A stretch of DNA of 64,000 nt from Cololabis saira (taxonomy: Eukaryota > Chordata > Actinopteri > Beloniformes > Belonidae). Below are positions 14,471-26,343 of the stretch, piece by piece; position 1 is the stretch's first letter, and each line of letters opens with the position of its first letter. The translations under genes and the position numbers were made by a program. Location of the stretch: NCBI RefSeq assembly GCF_033807715.1, contig NC_084596.1, positions 29,896,879 to 29,960,878 on the forward strand, given 5' to 3'. The notes under the pieces were generated by a model. The model saw nothing but the letters and a program-made list of their open reading frames with translations, searched no databases and was not told the DNA's origin.

Positions 14471-15054
14471 TATTATCCTAACAAGCACCCGTGCCGCTTA
14501 GTTTACTTTACACACGAGCCACACGGTATATTTTCTGTTATTGTACTCCTCAATCAGAAACGGATGTTCTCTTGTAATTATTGAATAAAAGGCCATGATG
14601 TGTGATACCTATAAGATGGGAAAGCATTGTTGAGAAAATCAGATAAATGTGCTGTTTCCAAAACAAAAGCCCTTTCAGTGTCAAAGCATTTGCTTTGTAA
14701 GATTGAACTGATCTTTGCCTTGTAAATCGGCTATCTAAGTGAGTTTTTTAGTAGTTATATTGCCTTTTTGTCTTTTATTATAAGGTTTTCTAACCCTCAG
14801 TAGTTTGGTTTTTTGGGAGAAATTTGAAACGTGTCGCTCTGAGATGCCGGTGTTTTCCAGCTTCAGCATGAAGGATGTGAGTGAGTTTGAGAGTAGTTAA
14901 GATGTGCGGCAGCAACTGCTCACGAGCGGGAGGGAAGGACCCCTCATGGCGTAGCCTAGACCATGAATTAGTAAAGAGAGCCAGGCGTCCGTGGTTTGCC
15001 TGATTGGATGTTGGGGAGAGAACGCCTGCTGACGCCAGTCGAGATCGATGTGGC

Positions 15055-15125
15055 AGTCAGAGGGATGAGGCGAGATAATTAGCGTTCAGAGTGTATCTTG
15101 TTAATTAAGGGCTAATTAGAGGCAG
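15055..15125. promoter_or_regulatory. candidate conserved non-coding block with three TAATTA cores
   Basis: GATAATTAGCG, GTTAATTAAGG and GCTAATTAGAGG lie within 50 bases, about 270 bases upstream of an agap3 exon. A (GT)n tract follows at about 15,150-15,179. Confidence 0.25.
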
Positions 15126-15145
15126 AGGCGGAGGGAGAAGGATTT

Positions 15146-15181
<36 letters not shown>

Positions 15182-15394
15182 CAGAGCTGGTTGACAGATA
15201 TTTATATGTGCACAAATAGGTGATATTTGCATTGTAGTTCTGTAAAAACAACATACAATTCCTGACCCAACTGCATCATTATCACCTCATTACAATGTTT
15301 TTTGTTAAACAATAACAATCTTGACAGATTGCGTAAAGAGTCTGAAGAACTGTGCAGAAGCGTGATTTTGTCATCTTTGTCACGTCTCCTCCAG

Positions 15395-15544
15395 GTGCTC
15401 CTCACTCCAACAGCAGCTCGTCCCTGCAGACGGGCGGCTCGGCGTTCGGCGGCAGCAAGGACGGCATGCACCAGCGCTCCTTCTCCGTGTCCAGCGCTGA
15501 CCAGTGGAATGAAGCCATCAACACCAGTACAAGCAGCGGTGCCG
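15395..15544 (+). CDS. agap3: agap3 exon, variable insert of split PH domain (serine-rich)
   Basis: The acceptor is CTCCTCCAG at 15,386-15,394 and the donor is GCC G|GTAAGC; phase 1 in, phase 1 out. With the last G of the previous exon it reads GAPHSNSSSSLQTGGS and later GMHQRSFSVSSADQWNEA. Human AGAP3 has GAPHSASSASL and GLHQRSCSVSSADQWSEA at this place, while AGAP1 lacks it, so the exon is diagnostic for Agap3. The serine-rich RSFSVSS context is a plausible phosphorylation region. GC content rises sharply against the intron. Confidence 0.94.
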
Positions 15545-18089
15545 GTAAGCATCACACGAAGCATCAAACAGAATGGATCTAGAGAGGTGGCGTTGTCGGA
15601 GCTGCCATTTCCCCAATTTTTTTTTTTTTTTTTTTTTTTAGAGACCATTGAAACAAGCCTCATTTTCTTGATTAGGTGATCAGAGCTGTGATCGCTTTGA
15701 CCTTTATGGCTGCTGCTGATAGAAGCAGCATGTTCAGGGGAGGGGAACGGTGAAGGTTAACTTTCTGCCATCGATGCGTCTCCACTTACTCCCTCCTTGT
15801 CACTGTACTTGAGTGAAGTAACATAATATATTCACCATGTCTGCACCCACCCACCCCTCAACCATCCTGTCTTTACCTTCCATCTTACTCTCTGCCTCCC
15901 CCCCTGTCTGTTTTCCTCTCTTTTCTTTCGAAGAGGAAAATGAATGCTTTTCAGGGGTACCATTCATCACCAGTTATTTCCCTCTCTTTGTGGTTGGCAG
16001 TAAAAAAGCACTTAAATGCACATCAACAGAATAACAGTCATTTCCATGCATGTTTGCACTCTGGTAGTTCTCATTAGCACGGCGGCGGCTCCCCCCCCTC
16101 CTCATGGGCTCCCAGGGGCCCCGGCAGTTTAAAGAGCGCACTTTACGAGCGCTGCTGGAGTCCAACTGCACGGCCCTTGTGGTTCCGCAGACAAGCCTGT
16201 CTCTCATTTGGAGCTGCCGAACGATCAATTCTGCCTGGACGCAGGCACTTTCATCACCCCCTACCCCCGTCTCCCATCAGCAGCATGCCCAAAGCAGAAT
16301 TACTTAGATTCGTGGGGTCCTCAAATAAATGAGCATGAGTGTGTTTGTGTGTGTGTGTGCTCCTGCAAACATTTTCAGTGTGGTTGTTTGCATGTGAACT
16401 TTTTCAACAAAAAAGTGTTTGCATGTGTATTATAATCTATCTAAGAGAGGGGAAAAAATGTGTCAGAGTTTGTTAATGTCGCAATCAAACTAGACGACAA
16501 ATAAGACTTCCTAAACATCACACTGTGGAAATTAGGAGGCGAGAATTTCCTCCATTCATATTTGTTAAACTGAAAAGCTCTTGATATTAACATAGCTCAT
16601 TAACCAGCAGCCAGTCTTCAACTAAATCAGATTCACAATTTGCTCCATTATTCTATTTTCTTCAATTATTTTCATGCTACTCTTAAGGTAACCACAAATG
16701 AGTATGAGGCAAATGAGCTGAAAACAATAGTGGGAACGTGTCACATGATAGATTATGTTATAAGAAGAGCGGTGTCTCTGTAATCAGTGCATAGTCAGTG
16801 CAGGCAATAAAAGGCCTTTACGCCGAGAGCAACATCTCTGCAGCTTGCAAACTTTGGCTGAAAATCTACTTCTTTATGTCTCCTTTCAATTTCAGAATTC
16901 AAATTAAAGCAGCAGAACGCATCTGTAGTATAAAGTGTGACTGTACCATCAGAAAACATAAGCTTGATTGAAATGCGACTCTCTTATTTTTCATCTTAAT
17001 GCGTCTTCAATAATCAATAGAGGGTGTTCCACACAAAAGGGCGCTCATGTTTTGTCATTTGAATTGACTTGAACCCAGCCCAATCACTCCATTATCCTTG
17101 GTGAAGGTTGCAGGTTATAACATAAAAATGTGATGCAAAAACAGCAGATTGATGATTCACCGGAGAATGAATGCATTTTAGCCAGGTAACTATTTCCATA
17201 TTATTTAAAGAGTGCTCTCATTTGTTAACCTACAGAGCAAAGGCAGAAGCAAAGATAGTATCATCACTTGAATATTGAGCGCAGCTTTTTGATTAAATCC
17301 CGGACCAATTTTTTTTATCGCTTGCATTCATAAAGACACCCATATTTAATGCGCCCGGTGCTTGTTTAGATCCTGCTCTCCTTCGTGCAGCTCAGCCTTT
17401 GAGCCTGGATTAAAAGTAGCAGTCATCTGACTAATGTGATAAGACTGCTGATGACCAGAGCTGAAGTCGCAGAGTAATGTCCTCTTGCTTGCCTCACAAA
17501 ATGACAGCTGAGATTATTCCAGTGTCTCTTTGTGGGATGTTTTTTAGATATTTCTCTTACCCAATTCATAATCTGTCACAAAAATATACAGGAAAGATTT
17601 GTGGTAATTATTTGCAGGAATTTTCTAAGCAAATCTTTCCTTATTTCAAACTAATGAATATGAAGATTTGTATTCTTTTTTAAATGATTTAGCAAATTAA
17701 AATTAACATATTATGATTTCAAAATTAGTGGTCAGACCAGTCAGTTGTGATATTTAATCTTATTGTTCTAACAGTTTTAGACTTTTTCACAGGTTTCTGC
17801 CACTTTGGGGCATAATCAATCAAGAAATAATCAGCATATCTATCACCATCAGTTGATTCCTTCATGGAAGAGATTTTAATTTGTATCTATGTGAGTCTCA
17901 ACAGCAAACATTTATAAACCAAAACACCCTCATGATTGCAACATCACTTTTCTTTGAAGGTATGTGTGTTGTATTTCCTGCTCGAGTTTATGTCGCTCTA
18001 TTACAGCTACTCTTACTCTTACAAGTTTGCAGATCATCATCAGGTAGTTAATGCACAGATAGCCTCTTCCCGCGGCCCCGTGTCTTATA

Positions 18090-18290
18090 CGTCGGCCTCC
18101 TGATGTGAGGGTGATAGCGTGTGGGGCGTTTGATTTCGACGCCAGGCCGTAATGAAGTTTGACATTTAGTTTGGAGAGAGCAGCAGAGCGCGATCAGGCC
18201 TTGATTAGTACGCTCTAATTGAGGATAATAAGGGGGAGGCGGTGATTGTTTCTAATTTTGCCATTAATTGCAGCCGTTGGTTTTGATTGA
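18090..18290. promoter_or_regulatory. candidate conserved non-coding block, TAAT-rich
   Basis: GTAATGAAGTT, TTGATTAGTACG, CTCTAATTGAGG, TCTAATTTTGCC and CATTAATTGCAG occur in 160 bases, with balanced composition between them. Enhancer function is inferred. Confidence 0.28.
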
Positions 18291-18881
18291 GGACAGGCAG
18301 AGCTGCCATGTCAAGGGGTCTGGCGGAATCATGGCGCTCCTCTCCTCGAACCTCTTGAATAACAATGAAATGATTTCCCCCTCCCTTGAACCTCCCCCCT
18401 GCTGCTCGCTCTCTTGCGCTTTTTTTTTTCTTTCTTTTACATTCTTGTTTATTCTCAGCGTGTCATTGGTAAAGGCAGGAAGCTGTTAGCAGCTCCCTCT
18501 TTGTCTCAACCCACAGCCGTCATCCTGAAGCAGCTTTAAACTGCCATCTCTTTGGTGGGACTTTAATACGCTGTAATCACAGGTTAGGCTGCTACCTATC
18601 CTGCTGCCCAGGTGATCTTGGCTGAGTGGTAAAGAGTCTCCTGATCCCCAGCGTGCCTCATTACCCAGCTTGGTCCTGATGGCTCTCATACACTCTAACA
18701 GCTAGCTAATAAAGTCGCAGGGATTTCTACGCTTTCTGAATTAGTTTAGTTTCAACTTCATAATTCTCATCTTAACCATTTTAATTTAGCAGCCACGGCA
18801 CAGTTTAGAGCTAAGGACCACTTACAGGAAATAGACTGAATATAAAACCATCAAGATGCTTTTATATTGCTGCTTAGTGAT

Positions 18882-19461
18882 TAGGAATGGGCGATATTTT
18901 ATTGTTCACGATAAACCGTCAAAAAAATTCCTCACGATAAGAATTGGAAGGAAGGAAGGAAGGAAGGAAGGAAGGAAGGAAGGAAGGAAGGAAGGAAGGA
19001 AGGAAGGAAGGAAGGAAGGAAGGAAGGAAGGAAGGAAGGAAGGAAGGAAGGAAGGAAGGAAGGAAGGAAGGAAGGAAGGAAGGAAGGAAGGAAGGAAGGA
19101 AGGAAGGAAGGAAGGAAGGAAGGAAGGAAGGAAGGAAGGAAGGAAGGAAGGAAGGAAGGAAGGAAGGAAGGAAGGAAGGAAGGAAGGAAGGAAGGAAGGA
19201 AGGAAGGAAGGAAGGAAGGAAGGAAGGAAGGAAGGAAGGAAGGAAGGAAGGAAGGAAGGAAGGAAGGAAGGAAGGAAGATAGATACATGTCCGTTGATGA
19301 CGTTTTTGTGTAACAAACATGGCGGATCTGAGAGAGAGATAGATTTATAGTTACAAAGATGGAGTTGAATTAGTATTTTTTTTATCGTCATTTTCATCAT
19401 TATCGGGATAAATGCCAGAAATTATCGTGATACATTTTTTAGTCCATACCGCCCATCCCTA
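18882..19461. mobile_element. hAT-like MITE with perfect 8-bp target duplication
   Basis: The element begins TAGGAATGGGCGATATTTTA and ends CATACCGCCCATCCCTA, giving inverted ends of the form TAGG(A/G)ATGGGCG. Both sides carry the identical 8-mer TTAGTGAT (18,874-18,881 and 19,462-19,469), the target-duplication length of hAT transposons. Near the right end the sequence contains ATTATCGGGATAAATG and ATTATCGTGATAC, words typical of this MITE type. It has no transposase. Its centre is occupied by a pure (GGAA)n tract. Confidence 0.9.
18946..19279. repeat. (GGAA)n tetranucleotide tract, about 83 perfect units
   Basis: An apparently uninterrupted 334-base homopurine tract. Open frames through it read as repeated EGRK or PSFL and carry no information. 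Homopurine-homopyrimidine tracts of this size can form triplex DNA, and GGAA is the core of ETS-factor sites. The unit number may be an assembly minimum. Confidence 0.97.
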
Positions 19462-21439
19462 TTAGTGATATATTTGTTCTCTGTTATTATGTAGAAGACT
19501 TACTTACTAAGCTTTGATACAAACGTGGACACATTTAAGGTGCAGGGTCATTTTCCACAACACGAGGGGCATAAATTGATAATTAGAGGTGTTTATGACA
19601 TGGTTTGGGGCCCCGAGGGGCAGCCCTCCCCTTTAACCTCAAGCGACATTAAACAAATGCTGGCTGTCACGTTGGAGGCAGGTTTGGAGCTCACGTCTTT
19701 CACCCGCCATACGGAGCTGAGCTGGCGGGACAGACGCTGGTATGGAGAGGGAGGAGGAAGCAGAGGGTGGAAAGGAGGAGGGGGGGGCACACGGAGGACC
19801 CCTGTGCCCCCAGCTGTCTGAGCCAGCTAATGACTCGTCTCAGGGGGGCTGTTGTAAGAGAGCAGGGAAATTGAAACAGACGCCTGGACCAGGAGCTGCT
19901 ACATGTGTGGTTGCGTGCTGCCATTCAAAGCACCAGAGAGCGTAATATATGTACTCCAGCACATGCAGCTTTGTAGCGTTCTCTATGTGATGCCGTATAA
20001 TCAATAAATGTTACTAATCAAAAAACACTTTGTTGTTTTTGCTTAAATATATATTTTTGTGAGGATCAAATACATTGGAATAGTTTTTTATAGCCCACGT
20101 TCATTCCATTAATGACATTCCTCTTTGTGTACATTCACCCTCATCAAGATTAATTGAGAAGAAGAGGACGGATAATGATACGGGTCTCAGGTGTTGTCTC
20201 CTATATTTTACCCACACTCAAACAGTGTATCCCCCAGCCCTCTGAGCGCCACTCTCCCCCCATGTAAGCGTCTTCAAACCCCTGCTGAGCTCATCTTACT
20301 CCTTCAAGACAGCCCCATCTCCCTAAAGGTAATGACCGAATTAGGCCTAATGTTGTACACTGGCTAATGGCACAGCGCTGCACATTATAGCATGTGCAAC
20401 TGGCAACAACAACAGCAATAATCTCTGAGCCCCTTGTCCTCCTGCACTCCACCCCTGGGGCTGGGACAGTGCGCAGGGAAATGAATGGAGTTTGCCACAC
20501 TACAATGAGCTTTTGATGGGAGACAATGGAGGAGGCTGCCAGCCCCACACAGGGTGGTAAGAAGAGAGCAATATGGGGCCCATCCACCGGCCCTCCCTTC
20601 CCAGCTTCCCCCGGGCTTCTTAATGGCATCCGGAGGGGAAAAGAAGGGAAAGTGATGTCAAATGTCAGGAAATCAGAAAGATGGGAAGCTGACAACCCCC
20701 TCCTCTCATCCTATCCCTTTTGCCCAACGGTAGCACAGGTTAATATCACATTTATAAAATCACTTACAAGAAACAAAGCCGCCTCTTAGCCCCCTGTTTC
20801 TCTCAGACAGTCGTATCGAGAGCTTTGCCACAGGCTACCTTAGGTAACCATTTGTTCACTGATAGCCCCATACCTGTCCTTCACATCATCTGACGCTGGA
20901 CTTACTTTCTGAGCCTTTTTGTTACTCCTCCTACTGCAAACACAATATTAGTATGTGGGACGTCTGCCTTTTGCGACCCATGAAGTTTAATGTCAGTGAT
21001 TTTTAATGTTCAGTGTCATCTCCTATGGACCATAAATCTATAGACTGATGCCATTTCCTCACTTATATAATCTAGTTGAAATTAAACGTTCCTATACATT
21101 TATGTATACGAACGTTAAATAATCCAACGTGTAAATAATCCAACGTGTAATCTGCCTCTATTTCTATTCTTCTATCTAATACAGGGTCGGTTTTTTGTTA
21201 TTTCTTTTTTTTTTCCAAAAGCATTTCTACTGCAGCTGGACTTTCTCCTCTCTGATATATTTTAACAGTTCCAACACAATTCAGCAAGCTTGTTTGCTTG
21301 AGATATTTTTTTTATTATTATAGGAAAGCGACTGTAACTCTGGAAAGACTAGAAAGCTTCAGAACATGATGTGTTTAGTTATGCAACATTTATGGATGTC
21401 ATATGAAGCTACTGTGTTAAGCCTGCTGATGTACTGAGG

Positions 21440-21935
21440 TATATTTAGTCATATCTAATGAACTGATGAAGAATAATTCACTCCCCTGCAACATACAAAA
21501 ACTGTTTAAGGATAGAGATGGGCAATATGAGTTAAGGGGGGAACATAATCTCAAACAACCAACAGTTAAAACAACACTTAAAAGTATGTGTATTTCAGTT
21601 ACAGGGGTTAAGTTGTGGAATAGCTTGCCAGATAATCTGAAACAAAGTAAAAACATCATACAGTTCAAAAATAGTGTAAAACACATCATGATTAGTAAAT
21701 ACCAACAAGATTAAAGGATAAGACGCAAGAGAGAGAATTATGGAATTATGCACGTAATAATTACTGATCTTTTTGTCCTTGTTTTAATCAGGACTATTTA
21801 CTATTTATTTTTCCTTTTTTTTCTTTTCTTACTGGTTCTTTGTTGTTACATATAATTTTCTTTCGTGTTTGCTTCTTTTTTGGGTGGAAATGCTAGAAAG
21901 CATTTGTTATAGAAAGTTTAAATAATAATAATGTG
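21440..21935 (+). mobile_element. LINE 3' fragment (L2/Rex1-like reverse transcriptase C-terminus)
   Basis: An open frame at 21,466-21,714 encodes YELRGEHNLKQP, then VTGVKLWNSLPDNLK and IIQFKNSVKHIM. The G-x-x-LWNSLP-x-x-L(K) pattern followed by F(K)xxxK is the conserved C-terminus of CR1/L2-type non-LTR retrotransposon ORF2 proteins. About 200 bases of AT-rich 3' UTR follow and end near a short AATAAT repeat. Everything upstream of the C-terminus is missing, as expected for a 5'-truncated insertion. Confidence 0.75.
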
Positions 21936-22226
21936 AAGGTTAAAGGGTAGGCATTTATAAGCTCAGAGCTTCAGCCTACACTTTTCGATCCAAATGATTA
22001 CACGACATGTTATGAATGAGTGTACCATACTGAGCACGTGATCGAAATAAATAAATAGAAATAAATATCTGCAATACTGAAACAAGAATGTAAAGTAATA
22101 CACAGTCGAAAAGAACATGTGATTTGCTTGTACACTCAGTTATGAGACTATTAACCCATACCCGAGGATTGTTTGCAGTTAACAGCATTCTTTGAAGGTC
22201 AGTAAATAGTTAGCAAGTATTATTGA

Positions 22227-22442
<216 letters not shown>

Positions 22443-22899
22443 TAAATCTTACTTAAAAAATCAGGGGGAAAAAATGGACAGAACTAGATTAAAATTGTCC
22501 ACGTGCTTTACTGAGTTGTAAATAGAAGAATAGTTTTTTTTTTTAAAAGGGCCTAGTTCCTTTCTTAAAGCAACAATATAAGACATGGAGAGTTTGGACA
22601 CACATTTGTCTGGACTCATTTATTTAGTTAACATGTTTCAGCTGTTTTAGTTTATATTTGTTATACTACTCACACAAACACAAAAGGTATTTCCTGGTGT
22701 CGTTGGTGGATTTCTATCCATATGCCAACAACTACAGAAACTTGTCATGTTGGCTCTGAAATCACGCTTTTCTCCACAAAAATTCCTCCAGTCATGATGA
22801 AAAAGGAGCATGTAATCACGTATACTGTGACTGAACGTACATAAAGGTGTATAGTTTTCTGTCTCCATGTGGCCCCCTGCACAGTTCACCCTCACAGCC

Positions 22900-23170
22900 C
22901 CCATTTATTTTACTGTTGTATGAATAGTGAATGTGGCCCTGCTCAGCAGGGGAGTGGCAGTCAGCTCTCCACCCAATTAATAATGATTCCTCAGCCCAAT
23001 GATGAATGGAGCACCCTAATTGGATGGCATTGTGAAAACACTGAGACGCATTTCAGAGGCCATAAAACTGATGTCACCAGAGAGGGATGATCAATCAACA
23101 AGATTGATACGCTGGATAACAACAACAATGGCATTGACGCCTCCTAAATGGAGCTTAACATTTATAATCA
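22900..23170. promoter_or_regulatory. candidate conserved non-coding block
   Basis: The block contains CCAATTAATAATGATTCC, ACCCTAATTGGATGG, GATGATCAATCAAC and TTATAATCATTAT with balanced composition and no repeat similarity. It begins 480 bases downstream of an agap3 exon. Enhancer function is inference. Confidence 0.28.
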
Positions 23171-25087
23171 TTATACTTTTTTATCATGGTCCTTGACAGT
23201 TTCTCTTTAAAGTCTGAATAGGTCTGTTGACCACATTGTTGTACAGAGAGAACATCATCAGCATCACAGAGATAAGTGGTGTGAGATAAGTGGGACTCCT
23301 TTTATTGTTATAGTAGTCGGTGCCGCTGTCAGCCTTCGTTGTGCTAGTCATACTGGGCCGAGTACTTCAAGTGAGATAATATTCTGGATCAGGCATCATC
23401 ATTTATATCTTGACAATACTGTATATCAAGAAGCAGCCTGCAAGTCACAGCACCCTTACATGAGTTTTATTTGACATTACTTGGCTCTTAATGTGCATCT
23501 CCTGGCAGAATTACAGTCGTATGAAAAGCCTTGGCTGAGTGACGGCTGGCATTATCACACATCCTCCAACCTCATCAATGAACGCCCCGTATCTGTTTAC
23601 AGCTGGACTTCCAAAGGAGAAAGTCTAAAAGCAATTAGACTGTAGGAGGAAGGTTTTGAACGTCTCTCACATCATAAAACATGCACATTGTTTTCTATCT
23701 GCCTCATCGTTCCCTGCAAGATTTTCTATTAGCATCAGCTTGTCTGTTCTGCTGAACGCTCCAGAATACAGACGTATCGCTTAAATATTGGATTCACCCA
23801 AGTCAAGGGTGTGAGTTGAGTTTCTCTGTGAAAAGAATAGGGGGGGGGGGGCGAGAGGAGAAGAAAAAAGAGAGAAAGAGGTGAGATCCTTGAATAAATG
23901 CTATCAGTTTATCTCATTTACGGAGCAATCAGAAGCATGCAGTGCAGGCTGAAATTGAATTTTAGTAGTTGTGAAGCGTCATAAATCAAAGCAGTGTGAG
24001 TGTCTTAAGGTGAGAAATCATTTTAGTCAACATGGGACATATGAGATGTACAAGGGACTATGGAAAAACTGTTGCTGCAATATCATTTATAAATATAGCT
24101 CTACAATAGTTTTCAGGACTCTTCTGCGCGGTTGCTGCTATGGAGATAATCTGTCACTCATTCTGAAGGGCGAAATAAGAAAAAGCAAATCACATGGGTC
24201 AGATCGACTGTTTGCAAAGTCGACCTTAATTTCATTTTCATCTTTTTCAAGCTGTATTTGGATAAGGTTTCTGTTGTGTCTACTGTGCTACACTTCCGCC
24301 AAGGATGTGCTCGAGAGACACAGCACCTAATATTCGATGCACTGTCAGAGCTGCGTGGCGTAATGAACTTCTCATGTGCTTAAAGAATGATACAGGATGC
24401 ATGGCGAGACAACTGACAGCACCGTAATGTGTTTCCCAGCAGCCGCCCCGGCGACGCGCTCTCTCCGTGTGTCGCTCGCCATAAACCCACTGGAAAATCG
24501 ATGGCCGATAAAGACTTGTGTTCAGGGGGAGCCCCATCTGATTAATGCAGACTGTCAGGGAGCATCATTAATGTATTTCTCTTTTAAAGAAAGTGTATCA
24601 AATGCTCATTGTTTTGGGGGGGTTTGTCTTCAATGGAAAATGGAGGTGAAGCAATGGAAGCAAATTATGATGAGAGGCTTCCAGTGCTTCCAGTATTTAT
24701 GGAAGACGGTATTTATTCTTGCTAAGGTCACAGAAATTAGAGCGACAACGAGATAAAATGTTTGATCTAAATGTCTGTAATGTACAGACGGTGCAAAGGT
24801 CCTCAGACGTATATTCAGTTTAGTTGCGTTTATTTGGGAACATCTCTTAGACATTAAACTAGACAATAAAAGTGAGCTTTACTTTGGAAGTAAAATATAA
24901 TTTTTTTCAAACTAAGATTTCTGCTTATCAGTATTATAAGTCTTGTATACAAAAATAATCTCTCAGTTACGAGGTGATGCATCTGACATTCTCAATATGT
25001 ACTCTTCAAAGGTGTATGTAAATGTTTTTTAGACGTGATGTTATAATTTTAACTGTTTATGCACCATTAATGTAGCGAGAGTGTTTC

Positions 25088-25123
25088 TATTTTGATGTAC
25101 CAGAGGTCTGGTACATCAAAATA
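25088..25123. repeat. perfect 17-bp palindrome with 2-bp spacer
   Basis: TATTTTGATGTACCAGA is followed by GG and then its exact reverse complement. A second, outer pair, GTGTTTC at 25,081-25,087 and GAAACAC about ten bases beyond the right arm, extends the symmetry. It may be a remnant of a short MITE or a site bound by a dimeric protein. Confidence 0.9.
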
Positions 25124-25510
25124 TGTAGTAGGTGAAACACTTTTTTTTTTTTGTATCAAAGCATTTCAGTGGTTGCTATTAATACACCTAAAGGTACATT
25201 GCCAAGAGTCGCACCAGATAAGAACTTCAACATAATATCCAGTCCAACCATTTTCTATCATTTATCCTGGAATTATCCAATCACAAATGTCACAGTCTGA
25301 ACACGAGTCCTCAGACCTCCACCAGCTTTCCCAGATGACACCAAGGTGTTGTGAAACCAACCAAAAGATTTGGGAAGTTTTACAGGTGTGTTGACATGAG
25401 TCTCCGAGACCAGGTTCGGCCCTGCAAAAGAGGCTTTCAGGAACCGTAGCGAGGCAAAGACGTTCCTGTAGTAGGAGAGGTGCTCAGATGGGCTTACAGA
25501 AGGAGCGTTG

Positions 25511-25720
25511 AATTCCAGTCCTCAAGGGCGGCCTTGCTGCATGTTTTAGATGTTTCCCTGCTTCAACACGCCCTGATACAAATGAGTGTGTCATTACTAG
25601 ACTTGTGCAGACCTTGATGACAAGCTGATGAAGACCATTCATTTTAGTGTGTGGAGTGTTGATGCAAGGAAACATCTAAAACATGCAGGACAGCAGACGT
25701 TGAGGACTGGAGTTTGATAC
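25511..25720. mobile_element. palindromic MITE of about 200 bp
   Basis: The left half CCAGTCCTCAAGGGCGG, GCATGTTTTAGATGTTTCC, CTGCTTCAACACG is mirrored on the right as AAGGAAACATCTAAAACATG and GTTGAGGACTGGAG. The sequence matches a very common fish MITE type that I recognise from memory. It has no coding capacity. Two flanking stretches (about 25,450-25,480 and 25,790-25,820) share CCTGTAGTAGGAGA, so it probably inserted into an older repeat. Confidence 0.8.
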
Positions 25721-26343
25721 ATGTGGCCTAGACTCTGGTCTCTACTGACCAGGTATTCTAAAGGCACATTTCCACTCGCGGGAGTCCCAGGAACCTCGTC
25801 CCTGTAGTAGGAGAAGTAATCAGTTGGCCAACAGGGCATCCTGGTGGGGCATCTCTGCTAATCAGGATTTCTAAATGACGTTCAGCACTCTCACATGAGA
25901 GAGTTCTGCTCATGTGGCACATTCGAGATTACAAGAAAAAACAACAGATGGACCGAAGAGTCGGTTCAGGTCTTGTTGCCGTATTACGCCAATGAAGAGG
26001 TCCAGTGGGGTTTTTTCTTTTAATCTCAATTGTACCAACAGGGTCTATGTTAAAAAAGGAAACAAAAATGCAAGAAACACCCCTTCAACATTTACTTGCT
26101 TTTTCTTTTCTTTCATCTTTTTCATCTCCCCTTTATGCTATTGGCTGTTTGGAAACAGCAAAAATTTGCATAACTGCAGCTACTGGTCAGCAGTGTAATT
26201 TGTTCAGTGGTTCTTGTGTTGCGTGACAGTGTAATGGAGACATGCTGGCGGAAGGTGCTGAGGGGTGGCCCTGTTAGAAGGTCTCATCTGGCGGTTTTAT
26301 CTGGAAACCCTTGCTAATGGAAACAGACCTAGTGTCTCTTTAG

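Larger units (their letters stand above)
7124..15394 (+). other. agap3: agap3 intron, 8.3 kb
   Basis: The left part holds a 5'-truncated RTE-like LINE (7930-8655) and a 0.7-kb MITE (9232-9936). The sequence from about 9940 to 10080 may contain a further fragment of an old repeat, and 10375-10440 resembles part of the MITE family seen at 25.5 kb. From about 11.1 to 15.1 kb the sequence is repeat-poor with several TAAT-rich stretches, listed separately. Small A/T inverted repeats lie at 13,900-13,945 and a (CCT)n tract at 14,226-14,262. No coding exon was recognised. Confidence 0.65.

Noticed and set aside
15202..15663. A 153-codon minus-strand open frame.
   Set aside because: It is the antisense shadow of the GC-rich agap3 exon at 15,395-15,544 plus a homopolymer run.
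18856..19350. Long open frames through the (GGAA)n tract (repeated EGRK or PSFL).
   Set aside because: They are a trivial result of an uninterrupted tetranucleotide repeat lacking stops in several frames, inside a MITE.
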